Shown one piece after another: positions 15,408 through 23,489 of a stretch of 64,000 bases of DNA (the first letter of the stretch is position 1; every line of letters starts with the position of its first letter). Origin of the DNA: Chryseobacterium formosense. Lineage in GTDB: Bacteria; Bacteroidota; Bacteroidia; Flavobacteriales; Weeksellaceae. The notes beneath the pieces are model-generated. The model saw nothing but the letters and a program-made list of their open reading frames with translations, did no database searches and was not told the DNA's origin. The stretch covers positions 930,001 to 994,000 of the forward strand of contig NZ_FPAP01000002.1 of assembly GCF_900116415.1 (NCBI RefSeq), written 5' to 3'. A program made the translations under genes and the position numbers.

Positions 15408-16214
15408 TTAGTTTTGTTGATTGTTCTGTTCAGTCTTTTTTGCTTTGATTTCTTCATCATAGGTGTGCAATACATTGAAATCTTCTGTCTGCTCAATTGC
15501 GGTCATAATTTTGTGAAGAATCTGTTGTGCATTTTCTTCGTCGTAATCGATGTCTAAAGCTTTTTTAAATTCCATTGTAGGCTTTACTCCCGTTACTTTT
15601 ACACGAAGTCCTTTTTTGTCAAACGCTCTTCTGAAACCGTTTATTTTGATAGGAATAACAATCGGTCTTTGATTTTTGATCAGCTTGGCCGTTCCTTTTC
15701 TTCCCTGAGCGAAAGCAGCCGTTGTACCTTGCGGAAATGTGGCTACCCAACCGTTATCCAGAGCCTTCATAATGTTGTCGATCTCACTCAGATCAACCAA
15801 CCTGTTGACATTTTTTCCTTCTGCTCTCCATGTTCTTTTTACGGTAACTGCACCTGCAATTTTAAAAATTTTAGGAAGGATACCTTTATTCATGGTTTCT
15901 TCAGCGGCAACGTAGTAAAAATCAATCTTAGGATTGAGAAGATAAATCGGATTTTTAATCGTATTTAAATAACCATTGTTTACGGCACAGAATGCATGAT
16001 ACATTGCAGCAACGTCGGCAAAATAAGTCTGATGATTTGATACGAAAAGCACATTAGAATCAGGCAGATCTACCAAATGTTCTGTTCCTGTGATTTTAAG
16101 CTTGTTGAAACCGTTGAATCTTCTGTAGGAAACAATTCCCAGAATAAAAATGATTAATCTTTTTAAGAAATAAGGTGTTCCGAACGAATCGGTAAAAATG
16201 TTCTTCTTCGCCAT
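15408..16214 (-). CDS. 1-acyl-sn-glycerol-3-phosphate acyltransferase-like protein (PlsC family)
   Basis: The 268-residue protein has the PlsC layout: a membrane-associated start (about 18-32), the catalytic-region motif NHQTYFAD (H61...D67), a central IDFYYVAAEE segment, and FPQGTT (160-165) followed by a basic region. Two family signatures deviate: the usual HX4D motif appears here as H-x5-D, and the usual FPEGTR as FPQGTT. It probably acylates lysophosphatidate or another lysolipid at the inner membrane, but the deviations could mean a different acceptor. It starts 28 bp after the Nudix gene's stop and leads into the lipoprotein and mpl genes. Confidence 0.8.
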   Translation of the reverse strand: MAKKNIFTDSFGTPYFLKRLIIFILGIVSYRRFNGFNKLKITGTEHLVDLPDSNVLFVSNHQTYFADVAAMYHAFCAVNNGYLNTIKNPIYLLNPKIDFYYVAAEETMNKGILPKIFKIAGAVTVKRTWRAEGKNVNRLVDLSEIDNIMKALDNGWVATFPQGTTAAFAQGRKGTAKLIKNQRPIVIPIKINGFRRAFDKKGLRVKVTGVKPTMEFKKALDIDYDEENAQQILHKIMTAIEQTEDFNVLHTYDEEIKAKKTEQNNQQN

Positions 16215-16242
16215 TTTTCAATTAAACATAATAGTTGCAAAG

Positions 16243-16872
16243 TTACATTTTTTTAATCAACTGGCTGAATTCGCTCAGGATCATGGCTGTAGCGCCCCAG
16301 ATAATATATCCGTTGAAATTAATGACAGGAACCTCATGACCTCCTGCTCCGGGAAGTGCCATGATTTCCGGGCTGTCCGGTAAATTTAGAAATGAAGTGA
16401 TCGGAAATTCTATAACTTCTACGGCTTCACTTTGCTGCAGAATAAATTCCGGATTCTTTTTAGTGTATGAAATATAGGGATAAACATAAAAATTACTCGG
16501 CGGAATGTATATGGGAGACAATTCACGGATGATTCTTACATAATGTTTTTCAAGCCCTATTTCTTCAGAAGTTTCACGGATGGCAGTTTCGGTAAAATCT
16601 TGATCCATTTCTTCGCGTTTTCCGCCCGGAAGAGAGATTTGCCCGCTATGTCGGTCTCTTTCATTTTCAGATCTTACAATCAAAGGAAAGTGCCATTCGT
16701 TATCCTTTAAATATAAAACAATATTGACGGCGGCAAATTTCGGATTTTTTTCTAAAACCTCATCATAAGTGAATATAGGGCGAGATGGCGGCGAGAAAAT
16801 TCCATGCGCATTTGCACCTGCCAGTTCCGCGTTTTTTATTTTGCGTAAAAGATCTTTTCCAAAACTTTCCAT
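16243..16872 (-). CDS. Nudix hydrolase, CoA pyrophosphatase type
   Basis: The 209-residue protein carries the Nudix box (GG at 83-84, RE at 99-100, EE at 103-104) and, just before it, RSENERDRHSGQISLPGG, which fits the additional signature of CoA pyrophosphatases (RSxxLRxHxGQxxFPGG...D). These enzymes split CoA or acyl-CoA into phosphopantetheine and 3',5'-ADP with Mg2+ or Mn2+. It is the first gene of the minus-strand run to mpl and diverges from the curli locus. Cytosolic; substrate assigned by signature. Confidence 0.88.
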   Translation of the reverse strand: MESFGKDLLRKIKNAELAGANAHGIFSPPSRPIFTYDEVLEKNPKFAAVNIVLYLKDNEWHFPLIVRSENERDRHSGQISLPGGKREEMDQDFTETAIRETSEEIGLEKHYVRIIRELSPIYIPPSNFYVYPYISYTKKNPEFILQQSEAVEVIEFPITSFLNLPDSPEIMALPGAGGHEVPVINFNGYIIWGATAMILSEFSQLIKKM

Positions 16873-16983
16873 AGCTCAAATTTACTAATATATCTTTTAG
16901 AAAGGAAGTCAGAAAATGTTAATTATAGATAATTTTAAGATTAAAATTCTTATAGTAATTCTACGGATACATTTTGTAACGTA

Positions 16984-17015
16984 TAACCGTTAGAACCAAA
17001 AACTGGAAACGGTTA
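16984..17015 (+). promoter_or_regulatory. Inverted repeat upstream of the major curlin gene
   Basis: TAACCGTT (16984-16991) and AACGGTTA (17008-17015) are exact complements 16 bp apart, about 75 bp upstream of the -7 element for the curlin gene. The symmetry suits a dimeric regulator, for example the CsgD-like protein at the other end of the locus, but that link is a guess. The rest of 16873-17086 is AT-rich without other structure. Confidence 0.35.
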
Positions 17016-17086
17016 CAATAAAAACGGTGTCCCGTGATTTTTGAAATTTACACTTTTGCGGTGGTTTTTCCTACGATCTGCGCTTC

Positions 17087-17094
17087 TATCTTTG
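17087..17094 (+). promoter_or_regulatory. -7 promoter element (TATCTTTG) of the major curlin gene
   Basis: TATCTTTG fits the Bacteroidota TANNTTTG consensus and lies 31 bp before the curlin ATG. At the expected -33 distance there is only a T-run (17065-17069), not a clean TTTG, so activation by a regulator may be needed. Confidence 0.5.
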
Positions 17095-17125
17095 TCTCAC
17101 TATTAACCAACAAATTTTTATTAAA

Positions 17126-17944
17126 ATGAAAAATTTAATTTCATGTGTTTTAACACTAGCAACAATGGGTCTTACTTTCGCTCAATCTAACAGCGATACT
17201 TCTACCCAAAATGGAAACTTAAACGTAGCAACTGTGAATCAAACAGGATTGATGAATGAAAATTCACTTTTGCAGGACGGGAATCGTAACAACGCTACAA
17301 TCGATCAAGTTGGAAGCGGAAACTCTAACGAAGTGGTAAGTGATGGTAACAGAAACAACGTAGACGTAGATCAAAGCGGAATCTGGAACTCTAACGTAAC
17401 TGAGCAATTGGGTAACAGAAACTCTGCACAAACTTGGCAATTAGGTCTTTTAAACTCTGTTGAGCAAATGCAGGACGGAAACAGAAATGAAGTTACTGCT
17501 GTTCAGGTAGGTGCTTTCAATTCTATCTGGCAAAATCAGGTGGGTAACGACAACGTTGCAATGGCTGGTCAGTTAGGTGATTCAAACCTTATTCAGCAAT
17601 ATCAGGAAGGTGACGAAAACACTGCTGTTGCTGGACAAGCGGGAGATAACAACTACATCGGACAAGGACAATGGGGTGACGGAAACTCTGCAGCTCACGG
17701 ACAAGTAGGTGACGGAAACATCGCATTGTCTCTTCAGGGAGGAACTGATAACTCTACAGTGGGGCTGCAAATTGGTGACGGTAACAGTTTATATCAAACT
17801 CAGATCGGAACTTCAAATTCAGCAATCAATGTTCAAATGGGAGATGATAACTTAGCTACAATTACTCAAAGTGGTGGTTCTCATAGCCATGTTGGAATGC
17901 AAACTGGTAACAACAATACTTTAACTGTAAATCAATCTAACTAA
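17126..17944 (+). CDS. csgA: Curli major subunit-like protein (curlin repeats)
   Basis: The 272-residue secreted protein has a signal peptide (about 1-19, ending TFAQ) followed by roughly a dozen curlin-type repeats of about 18-23 residues with the pattern Q-x-G-x-x-N-x-x...Q, for example QDGNRNNATIDQVGSGN and QLGDSNLIQQYQEGDEN. Each repeat should form one rung of the amyloid beta-solenoid, stacking Gln and Asn ladders. E. coli CsgA has five repeats; this one is much longer. It has its own terminator (17965-17997), so it can be expressed far above the secretion genes downstream. Its role is the extracellular amyloid fibre for biofilm and adhesion. Codon use is more GC-rich than its neighbours, consistent with high expression. 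Confidence 0.9.
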   Translation: MKNLISCVLTLATMGLTFAQSNSDTSTQNGNLNVATVNQTGLMNENSLLQDGNRNNATIDQVGSGNSNEVVSDGNRNNVDVDQSGIWNSNVTEQLGNRNSAQTWQLGLLNSVEQMQDGNRNEVTAVQVGAFNSIWQNQVGNDNVAMAGQLGDSNLIQQYQEGDENTAVAGQAGDNNYIGQGQWGDGNSAAHGQVGDGNIALSLQGGTDNSTVGLQIGDGNSLYQTQIGTSNSAINVQMGDDNLATITQSGGSHSHVGMQTGNNNTLTVNQSN

Positions 17945-17964
17945 TAATTAGAATACATTTTAGT

Positions 17965-17997
17965 AAAAAGGGGAGAAGCTGCGGCTTCTCCTTTTTT
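17965..17997 (+). terminator. Terminator after the major curlin gene
   Basis: GGAGAAGC and GCTTCTCC form a strong GC-containing stem followed by a T-run (TTTTTT), right after the curlin stop. It separates the subunit gene from the rest of the curli operon. Confidence 0.8.
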
Positions 17998-18073
17998 ATT
18001 TGATGATCGTCCGTAAAAATACTATATGATATACCAGATTGTAGTGATTTTGTCTTCGTAACGGGAAGGTGTG

Positions 18074-18104
18074 TTTTGTAACGCACTGTAATGGAGTACC
18101 TTTA
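18074..18104 (+). promoter_or_regulatory. Candidate promoter for the curli assembly operon
   Basis: TTTTG (18074-18078), an 18-bp spacer and TACCTTTA (18097-18104, 7 of 8 to TANNTTTG) precede the second curlin gene. The leader would be very short (start codon at 18116), so this call is tentative. The 10-mer TTTTGTAACG here also occurs at 16972-16981 upstream of the major curlin gene. Confidence 0.35.
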
Positions 18105-18115
18105 AATCAAAAAAA

Positions 18116-18517
18116 ATGAAAACTGTAATAAAATTAATATCAAGTGTTGCGCTGCTCGCATTTTTCTTTGCGAAATCGCAACAGATCGACTGGAATAAAA
18201 TCAACAGTAATACAATTATGGATGTGATTTCTATTCAAAATACTACCCAAAACAATTCATCAGTTGTTGCGCAGATCGGAAACATGAATAATACGGAACT
18301 TAATGTAAGTTCAAAAACCAATATCATTGTCCAGCAGCTTGGAGACCAAAACAGCATATATTTTAATAATGCTTTTACCGAAAAAGAAACAAAAGCGGCT
18401 GTCACCGTTCAGGGTTACAATAATATTGTGGATGTTACAGGAAGTAACAGTATATCAAACGGAATGGAGATCAATGTAAAAGGAGATAATAAAACGGTTT
18501 TTGTAAGAAATTATTAG
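18116..18517 (+). CDS. Curlin-repeat minor subunit (CsgB-like nucleator candidate)
   Basis: The 133-residue secreted protein has a signal peptide (about 1-21) and several degenerate curlin-like repeats: QNNSSVVAQIGNMNNTEL, NIIVQQLGDQNSIYF, AVTVQGYNNIVDV and INVKGDNKTVFV. It is shorter and less regular than the major subunit. By position (between the major subunit and csgE) and repeat content it is probably the minor subunit that nucleates fibre growth at the surface, as CsgB does in E. coli, but the sequence alone cannot prove nucleation. It starts the operon that runs through CsgE, CsgF, CsgG and the large lipoprotein, with gaps of only 11-26 bp. Confidence 0.75.
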   Translation: MKTVIKLISSVALLAFFFAKSQQIDWNKINSNTIMDVISIQNTTQNNSSVVAQIGNMNNTELNVSSKTNIIVQQLGDQNSIYFNNAFTEKETKAAVTVQGYNNIVDVTGSNSISNGMEINVKGDNKTVFVRNY

Positions 18518-18528
18518 AAAAATGAGTT

Positions 18529-19260
18529 ATGAAAAGTTTCAACCTGTTAATGATTTTCATATTTATTGTTCTCTTGTCCGGATTAATGTATGGTCAAGAA
18601 GATAAAAAAATTGTTGCGAAAATTGAAAGTGAAACAGTTGAGAAACAGCTTAAAATAAAAGGAACGGTAACAAATAATACTCCCACTTACGAAGAACTCA
18701 ATTATCTTTTGGTAAGCATAAAAAGAGGCGGAAACGGAAACCTCTCAAACAACAGACAGAGCGGAAAATTCTCCATCAACCCCGGCGAAACAAAATTGCT
18801 GTCTGAAATAAATGTAGGCTTAGAAAACAAAGATGCCCTTAAAGCATTCTTGTACATCAGAGACGAGCAGACTCAAAAGCTCATATCCAAAGACAGTCTG
18901 GAAATCAATCAGGATTTTTTTAAAAAGAAAATCAGTCAGGTCGAGAAAGAAGAAGCATTCGAACTGAAGGGGCTTACGATCGATGAAACCAAAACAAAGG
19001 TCGGAAGAGATTTCTATGATATGTTTTACATTCAGTACAGTCAGATTCCGGACAAAAGCTCCTCCAGTATAAAAATTTCGGAGCTTCCGACAAGAGGTAC
19101 AAGTGGACAAATAAACATCGAGATCGATGATAAAATCGTGTACAGCTTTATCACCAATCCCAGCGATGATTATCTGAAAGAACAGCTTGTAAATACCTTA
19201 AGGTACATTAAAGAATTTAATGCCAGAAAAAATCTCATCAAAAACGAATTCATTTACTAA
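18529..19260 (+). CDS. csgE: Curli assembly protein: CsgH/CsgC-like domain fused to CsgE
   Basis: The 243-residue secreted protein has two parts. Residues about 135-240 match CsgE, the periplasmic adaptor that caps CsgG and delivers subunits: FELKGLTIDETKTKVGRDF and the following YDMFYIQY are diagnostic. Residues about 25-115 form a separate beta-rich domain (KQLKIKGTVTNNT, ELNYLLVSIKRGG, SGKFSINPGETKLLSEI) resembling CsgH/CsgC, the inhibitors that stop premature amyloid formation in the periplasm. E. coli CsgE is about 129 residues, so this is a two-domain version joining chaperone and adaptor functions. The N-terminal assignment is inference from pattern. Confidence 0.82.
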   Translation: MKSFNLLMIFIFIVLLSGLMYGQEDKKIVAKIESETVEKQLKIKGTVTNNTPTYEELNYLLVSIKRGGNGNLSNNRQSGKFSINPGETKLLSEINVGLENKDALKAFLYIRDEQTQKLISKDSLEINQDFFKKKISQVEKEEAFELKGLTIDETKTKVGRDFYDMFYIQYSQIPDKSSSSIKISELPTRGTSGQINIEIDDKIVYSFITNPSDDYLKEQLVNTLRYIKEFNARKNLIKNEFIY

Positions 19261-19272
19261 AAACCAAATACC

Positions 19273-19683
19273 ATGAAAATTTTAACCGTTGCAATGATAT
19301 TTTTTGCAGGAATTTTTCTCGCAAAATCTCAGCAACTGGTATATAAACCTATCAATCCTGCATTTGGGGGCGATACCTTTAATTATCAGTGGCTTCTGAG
19401 TTCAGCCAATGCTCAGAATCAGTTTGATGAAAAAGCGAATAATAGCAGTTTGCTGGGTGGCCTTAATTCCTTAGACAGTTTTACTCAGAGTCTGAACAGG
19501 CAGGTTTTAAGCCAGCTTTCAAATAAATTATTCAACGAGCAGTTTGGTGAAGGAGGAGTAAAGCCCGGAAATTATATGTTTGGCTCACTTTACCTTCAGA
19601 TAACTTCTACAGCTCAAGGGCTGCTTATCAATATTTTGGATACCGTTTCCGGTGATCAGTCGGAAATTGTAGTCCCGAAATAA
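19273..19683 (+). CDS. csgF: Curli assembly protein CsgF
   Basis: The 136-residue secreted protein has a signal peptide (to about residue 19) and then the CsgF pattern: LVYKPINPAFGGDTFNYQWLL (compare E. coli FRNPNFGG), SSANAQNQF, and SLDSFTQSLNRQVLSQLSNK. CsgF inserts its N-terminal part into the CsgG pore from outside and anchors the nucleator at the surface. It lies 12 bp after csgE and 26 bp before csgG. Length is close to E. coli CsgF (138). Confidence 0.92.
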   Translation: MKILTVAMIFFAGIFLAKSQQLVYKPINPAFGGDTFNYQWLLSSANAQNQFDEKANNSSLLGGLNSLDSFTQSLNRQVLSQLSNKLFNEQFGEGGVKPGNYMFGSLYLQITSTAQGLLINILDTVSGDQSEIVVPK

Positions 19684-19709
19684 TAAAAAAACTAAAACTA
19701 AAAACTATC

Positions 19710-21077
19710 ATGAGAATTTATATTAATATCAGAATCTTATTCTGTGTAATGCTCCTGTGCATTTTATACGGATGTGGTTCGATGGTCGGGCTTCCTTCTT
19801 CAAAAGAAAAATCCACGATCGGAGAGATTACACCTTATACTACAGAACTAAGAAGTTTGCCGCTTCCTAAAGAAAAAATAGTGATTGGCGTCTATAAATT
19901 TCGCGATCAGACCGGGCAATACAAACCTGCAGAAAACGGAAACAACTGGAGTACCGCAGTTCCGCAGGGAACCACCACAATTCTTATTAAAGCTCTTGAA
20001 GACAGCCGTTGGTTTGTTCCGATCGAAAGAGAAAACATTGCCAATCTTCTTAATGAAAGACAGATCATTCGTTCCACCAGACAAGAATACCTGAAAGATG
20101 CCGACAAAAACAGCAATCAGGGATTACCTCCGCTTTTGTACGCCGGAATCCTTCTTGAAGGCGGTGTGATTTCTTATGACAGCAATATTATGACTGGTGG
20201 AATTGGCGCCCGTTATTTCGGAATTGGCGCTTCGTCACAATACAGACAGGATCGAATTACCATTTATCTGAGAGCTGTTTCTACTTTGAACGGTGAAATA
20301 TTAAAAACAGTTTACGTTTCCAAAACCATTCTTTCTACCAGTGTAAACGGAAGTTTCTTCAGATATGTTGATACGGAAAGACTTCTGGAAGCCGAGGTTG
20401 GAATGACTCAGAACGAACCTATTCAATTAGCTGTTACGGATGCTATCGAAAAAGCGGTTAAATCTTTAGTCATCGAAGGTATTCGCGATAAAATCTGGGG
20501 AAAATCGGTTGATTCAACGGTTAATTATCAAAGAATTATTGATGAATACAATACCGAACACGCAAATAACAACAACAGACTGGTTGGTAATAAATATCCG
20601 AATGACGACAGACAAAACCTTTCAATTTTCGGAAATGTTGAGACACAACAGGTGAAAGACGATTATGTAAATCCTGCTACCAATATCGGTGGGAAATTGG
20701 GAATAAAATACTTTTTAAGCAAAAATTTTAATCTCGAAGTAAATGCCAATTATTTTAAAATTCAAAACGATAAAATAATGTCCCGTTCATTTTTTGTAAC
20801 CGAAGTTAATCTTGAATTTCTTTTAATTCCGCAATATAAGCTTACTCCTTTTGTTTATGGCGGAGTTGCTACTATGTTTTCACAGGATAAAACAAGATAC
20901 AAAGCACAATTTGGTGGCGGACTGGAATATCTGGTTCAAAAAAATATCGGTTTAAGACTTTCCTCACAGTATGATATGGGATTCAGTGACGATTGGGAAG
21001 ATTTTGCAAGCGGAAAAAGAAATGATCAGGCAATAAGGTTTGGTCTTGGAATCAATTTTTATATCGGAAAAAACTAA
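19710..21077 (+). CDS. csgG: Curli secretion pore CsgG with C-terminal extension
   Basis: Residues 1-280 match CsgG, the nonameric outer-membrane lipoprotein pore: lipid cysteine C22 in LYGCGS, IVIGVYKFRDQTGQYKP, NWSTAVPQGTTTILIKALED, WFVPIERENIANLLNERQIIR, and the transmembrane hairpin region around GGIGARYFGIGASSQYRQD. E. coli CsgG is 277 residues; this protein has about 175 more (about 281-455), an alternating beta pattern ending in FGLGINFYIG, which looks like a small outer-membrane-protein-type barrel or sandwich. The extension may stabilise the pore or interact with the lipoprotein encoded 11 bp downstream. Core assignment is firm; extension role unknown. Confidence 0.93.
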   Translation: MRIYINIRILFCVMLLCILYGCGSMVGLPSSKEKSTIGEITPYTTELRSLPLPKEKIVIGVYKFRDQTGQYKPAENGNNWSTAVPQGTTTILIKALEDSRWFVPIERENIANLLNERQIIRSTRQEYLKDADKNSNQGLPPLLYAGILLEGGVISYDSNIMTGGIGARYFGIGASSQYRQDRITIYLRAVSTLNGEILKTVYVSKTILSTSVNGSFFRYVDTERLLEAEVGMTQNEPIQLAVTDAIEKAVKSLVIEGIRDKIWGKSVDSTVNYQRIIDEYNTEHANNNNRLVGNKYPNDDRQNLSIFGNVETQQVKDDYVNPATNIGGKLGIKYFLSKNFNLEVNANYFKIQNDKIMSRSFFVTEVNLEFLLIPQYKLTPFVYGGVATMFSQDKTRYKAQFGGGLEYLVQKNIGLRLSSQYDMGFSDDWEDFASGKRNDQAIRFGLGINFYIGKN

Positions 21078-21088
21078 AAAACTAAACT

Positions 21089-22594
21089 ATGAAAACTCTT
21101 CTAAAAATATTTGCCCTTTTCATTCTGCTTTTTTCCTTAGGATCTTGCAGTGAAGAATTGGTAGAACAGGCACAAACCGGTACGCTGAAAGGTAAAGTCG
21201 TAAAACGGGGAACCAACGAACCGATACAGAATGCAAAAATTTATACCGCACCGAGTACACAAACGGTGTTTAGTGATAAAGACGGAATGTTTGAGATAAA
21301 AGATCTTCCGGTTGGTAATTATTCTGTGAAATCTGAGCTTACGGGCTATTTAACCACTTTTCAGGCGGTCAATATTCAAAATCAGGGGCAAATGGTGACA
21401 ATTGTTTTTGAAATGGATGATGATGATTCATTAAATTCTCCACCCACAACTCCGGAATTATTAAGCCCGATTGATAATGCGGTAAACCAGCCGCTGACAG
21501 CTGAATTGAAATGGAATTCTACAGATCCAGATAGTACGGATGTTCTGAAATACCGATTGATAGTGAAAAATAATATCAATACCAATGTTGTTGAGGTCAA
21601 TGATCTTACTGAAAAGCATTACACACTCGATAATCTGCAGTTCGGAGTCAGTTATTTTTGGCAGGTGGGAGTTTCAGACGGAATTCATCCTGAAGTTTTG
21701 AGTGCTGTATTTAAATTTACAACAAACACAGTTCCCGCAAACCGTTATCATTATGCGAGAAAAATAAGCGGTAATTTTGTGATTATGTCAAGTGACAGTC
21801 AGGGAAATAATTTCCAATATACTGCATCAATGTATAATAGTTGGCGTCCGAGAAAAAATAATAATGCGGGACTCATTGCATTTTTAAGAACTGAAGGCGG
21901 CGGAACTCATATTTACACAGCAAATCCTGATGGTTCAAATCCTTTTAAAGTAACACAGATTCCGGTTTCCGGTTTTAATAATTATGAAATGGATTTTGCA
22001 TGGAGTACCAATGGAAGCACTTTCATCTATTCTAATTTTGATAAATTATACAAGATCAATAAAGACGGTAGCGGACAACAGCTTTTGTACACCACACCGG
22101 ATGGAAGCCTGATTACAGAATGCGACTGGAGCTATGATAACAATAAAATTGCTTTGAAGACCAATAATTTTAACGGCTACAATGTGAAAGTTTACATCAT
22201 TGATATGCTTGGAAATGTTTTGAAAAATATTATAAGCAGCGGTTCCGGAGCAGCAGGTGGATTGAATTTTTCCGTAGACGGACAAAAACTACTGTACACG
22301 AGAGATGTTTCCGGATATCAGGATTCTAATTACCGACAGCTTGATTCAAGAATTTTTATTTATAATTTAACCAATGACACAATTCTGGATGTATCTGCCG
22401 AAAGTGAGAAACCTGTCGGAACCAATGATCTTGATCCGAGATTTTCACCAAACGATTCTCAGGTTATTCTGATGAATACATCCAACGATAATATTTCTCA
22501 GAAAAATATTGTGGTAATTGATCTCAACAGTACGATGACTGATTTTACCAGATCCACACTCTTCACAAATGCCGAAATGCCGGATTATGAGTAA
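21089..22594 (+). CDS. Large curli-locus lipoprotein (CarboxypepD_reg-like, FN3-like, TolB-like propeller)
   Basis: The 501-residue protein has a lipoprotein signal with C20 (LFSLGSC). Visible domains: a carboxypeptidase regulatory-like fold (about 28-110, TGTLKGKVVKRGTNEPIQNAK...IKDLPVGNYSVKSELTGY); a fibronectin-III-like sandwich (about 115-210, SPPTTPELLSPIDNAVNQP...YFWQVGVSDG); then about 290 residues with TolB/WD40-like propeller strands (TANPDGSNPFKV, FAWSTNGSTFIYSN, DPRFSPNDSQVILM). It is the last gene of the curli operon, 11 bp after csgG. A role as surface or periplasmic partner of the curli machine is inferred from position only. Confidence 0.8.
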   Translation: MKTLLKIFALFILLFSLGSCSEELVEQAQTGTLKGKVVKRGTNEPIQNAKIYTAPSTQTVFSDKDGMFEIKDLPVGNYSVKSELTGYLTTFQAVNIQNQGQMVTIVFEMDDDDSLNSPPTTPELLSPIDNAVNQPLTAELKWNSTDPDSTDVLKYRLIVKNNINTNVVEVNDLTEKHYTLDNLQFGVSYFWQVGVSDGIHPEVLSAVFKFTTNTVPANRYHYARKISGNFVIMSSDSQGNNFQYTASMYNSWRPRKNNNAGLIAFLRTEGGGTHIYTANPDGSNPFKVTQIPVSGFNNYEMDFAWSTNGSTFIYSNFDKLYKINKDGSGQQLLYTTPDGSLITECDWSYDNNKIALKTNNFNGYNVKVYIIDMLGNVLKNIISSGSGAAGGLNFSVDGQKLLYTRDVSGYQDSNYRQLDSRIFIYNLTNDTILDVSAESEKPVGTNDLDPRFSPNDSQVILMNTSNDNISQKNIVVIDLNSTMTDFTRSTLFTNAEMPDYE

Positions 22595-22744
22595 TGAATA
22601 AAAAAACTCCTGCAGATTATTTTGATTAAAAAGTTTTAAATAATAATCTACCCATTTTCAAAATAATCTGCTAAAACCAAATTAACACATCGATATATTC
22701 ATATTAATTTTGTACGCTTTTCTTTTCTGTTAAAAAGTAAAAGC

Positions 22745-22783
22745 AAAAAAAAATCTAAACTTTTTGAGTTTAGATTTTTTTTT
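22745..22783. terminator. Bidirectional terminator between curli operon and its convergent regulator
   Basis: A long stem (AAAAATCTAAAC / GTTTAGATTTTT) with A- and T-runs on both flanks separates the 3' ends of the plus-strand curli operon and the minus-strand LuxR-type gene. Confidence 0.75.
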
Positions 22784-22801
22784 GTTTCAAAGCGGAGATC
22801 T

Positions 22802-23452
22802 TCAGCTGAAAATCTTATTCTCTATCGCATATTTCACTACGCCTACAGAATTTTTTACATTCAGCTTCAGCAGGATTCTTTTTCTGTGCGTTTCCACAGT
22901 ATTGATGCTGATGAAAAGCAGTTCGCTGATGTCTTTACTGCTCAATCCGTTGCAGATGTGTTTCAGGATTTCCATCTCACGTTTAGTCAAGGGATCTTTA
23001 ATGTGAGAATTTTGCTTTTCCTGTTCATGGCTGATGTAGTTGATCATCATTTCTTTTGCATATTCGCAAATGTAGATTTCATTAGACATCAGAGCCTGGA
23101 TTGATTTCAGAAATTCATCATAAGAACTGTTTCTGTCGAGATAGCTTTTAATTCCTTTATTGAAAAGTTTTCTGATTGTTGCGACATCAAACGATTTTCC
23201 TATGACAATGATCTTCGTATTTTTATTCTTGATGATAATGTTTTCTATGCAAGAATACATTTCAGTAAGAACCAAATTACCAGAGCTGATCATTAAAAAT
23301 TCTGGCGGATTTTGTTCGATGTGTTCAGAAAGATTTTCATAAGAATTACAAATTTCGATTGAGCTAAAAATCTTGGCTTGAACGAGTAATTTTGACAAAC
23401 CTTCGGCATAAAGCAAAGGCTCATCATAGATGGTTAACTTAGGTTTCATCAT
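22802..23452 (-). CDS. LuxR/FixJ-type regulator with degenerate receiver, CsgD-like
   Basis: The 216-residue protein has an N-terminal receiver-like domain and a C-terminal LuxR helix-turn-helix (about 150-212: LTKREMEILKHICNGLS, LFISINTVETHRKRIL). The receiver lacks the phospho-acceptor aspartate: where DxxLxD is expected it reads EFLMISSGN. E. coli CsgD, the curli master activator, is also 216 residues with an unphosphorylatable receiver and a LuxR domain, and this gene lies convergent to and just 208 bp from the curli operon. I infer a CsgD-like role; an unrelated orphan regulator is possible. ATG is doubled (23452, 23449). Confidence 0.82.
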   Translation of the reverse strand: MMKPKLTIYDEPLLYAEGLSKLLVQAKIFSSIEICNSYENLSEHIEQNPPEFLMISSGNLVLTEMYSCIENIIIKNKNTKIIVIGKSFDVATIRKLFNKGIKSYLDRNSSYDEFLKSIQALMSNEIYICEYAKEMMINYISHEQEKQNSHIKDPLTKREMEILKHICNGLSSKDISELLFISINTVETHRKRILLKLNVKNSVGVVKYAIENKIFS

Positions 23453-23489
23453 GGTCTAGTTTTCAGTATATAAATATAATGAAAAAATG

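Noticed and set aside
17126..17944. Regular short DNA repeats in the curlin gene, suggestive of a CRISPR array
   Set aside because: The repeats are in frame, vary at third codon positions and encode the QxGxxN curlin rung; there are no constant repeats with unique spacers.
16972..18083. Shared 10-mer TTTTGTAACG upstream of both curlin genes as a common operator
   Set aside because: Its position relative to the -7 elements differs between the two sites (about 105 bp versus 13 bp), and a 10-mer of this composition can recur by chance, so I note it only in the promoter entry.
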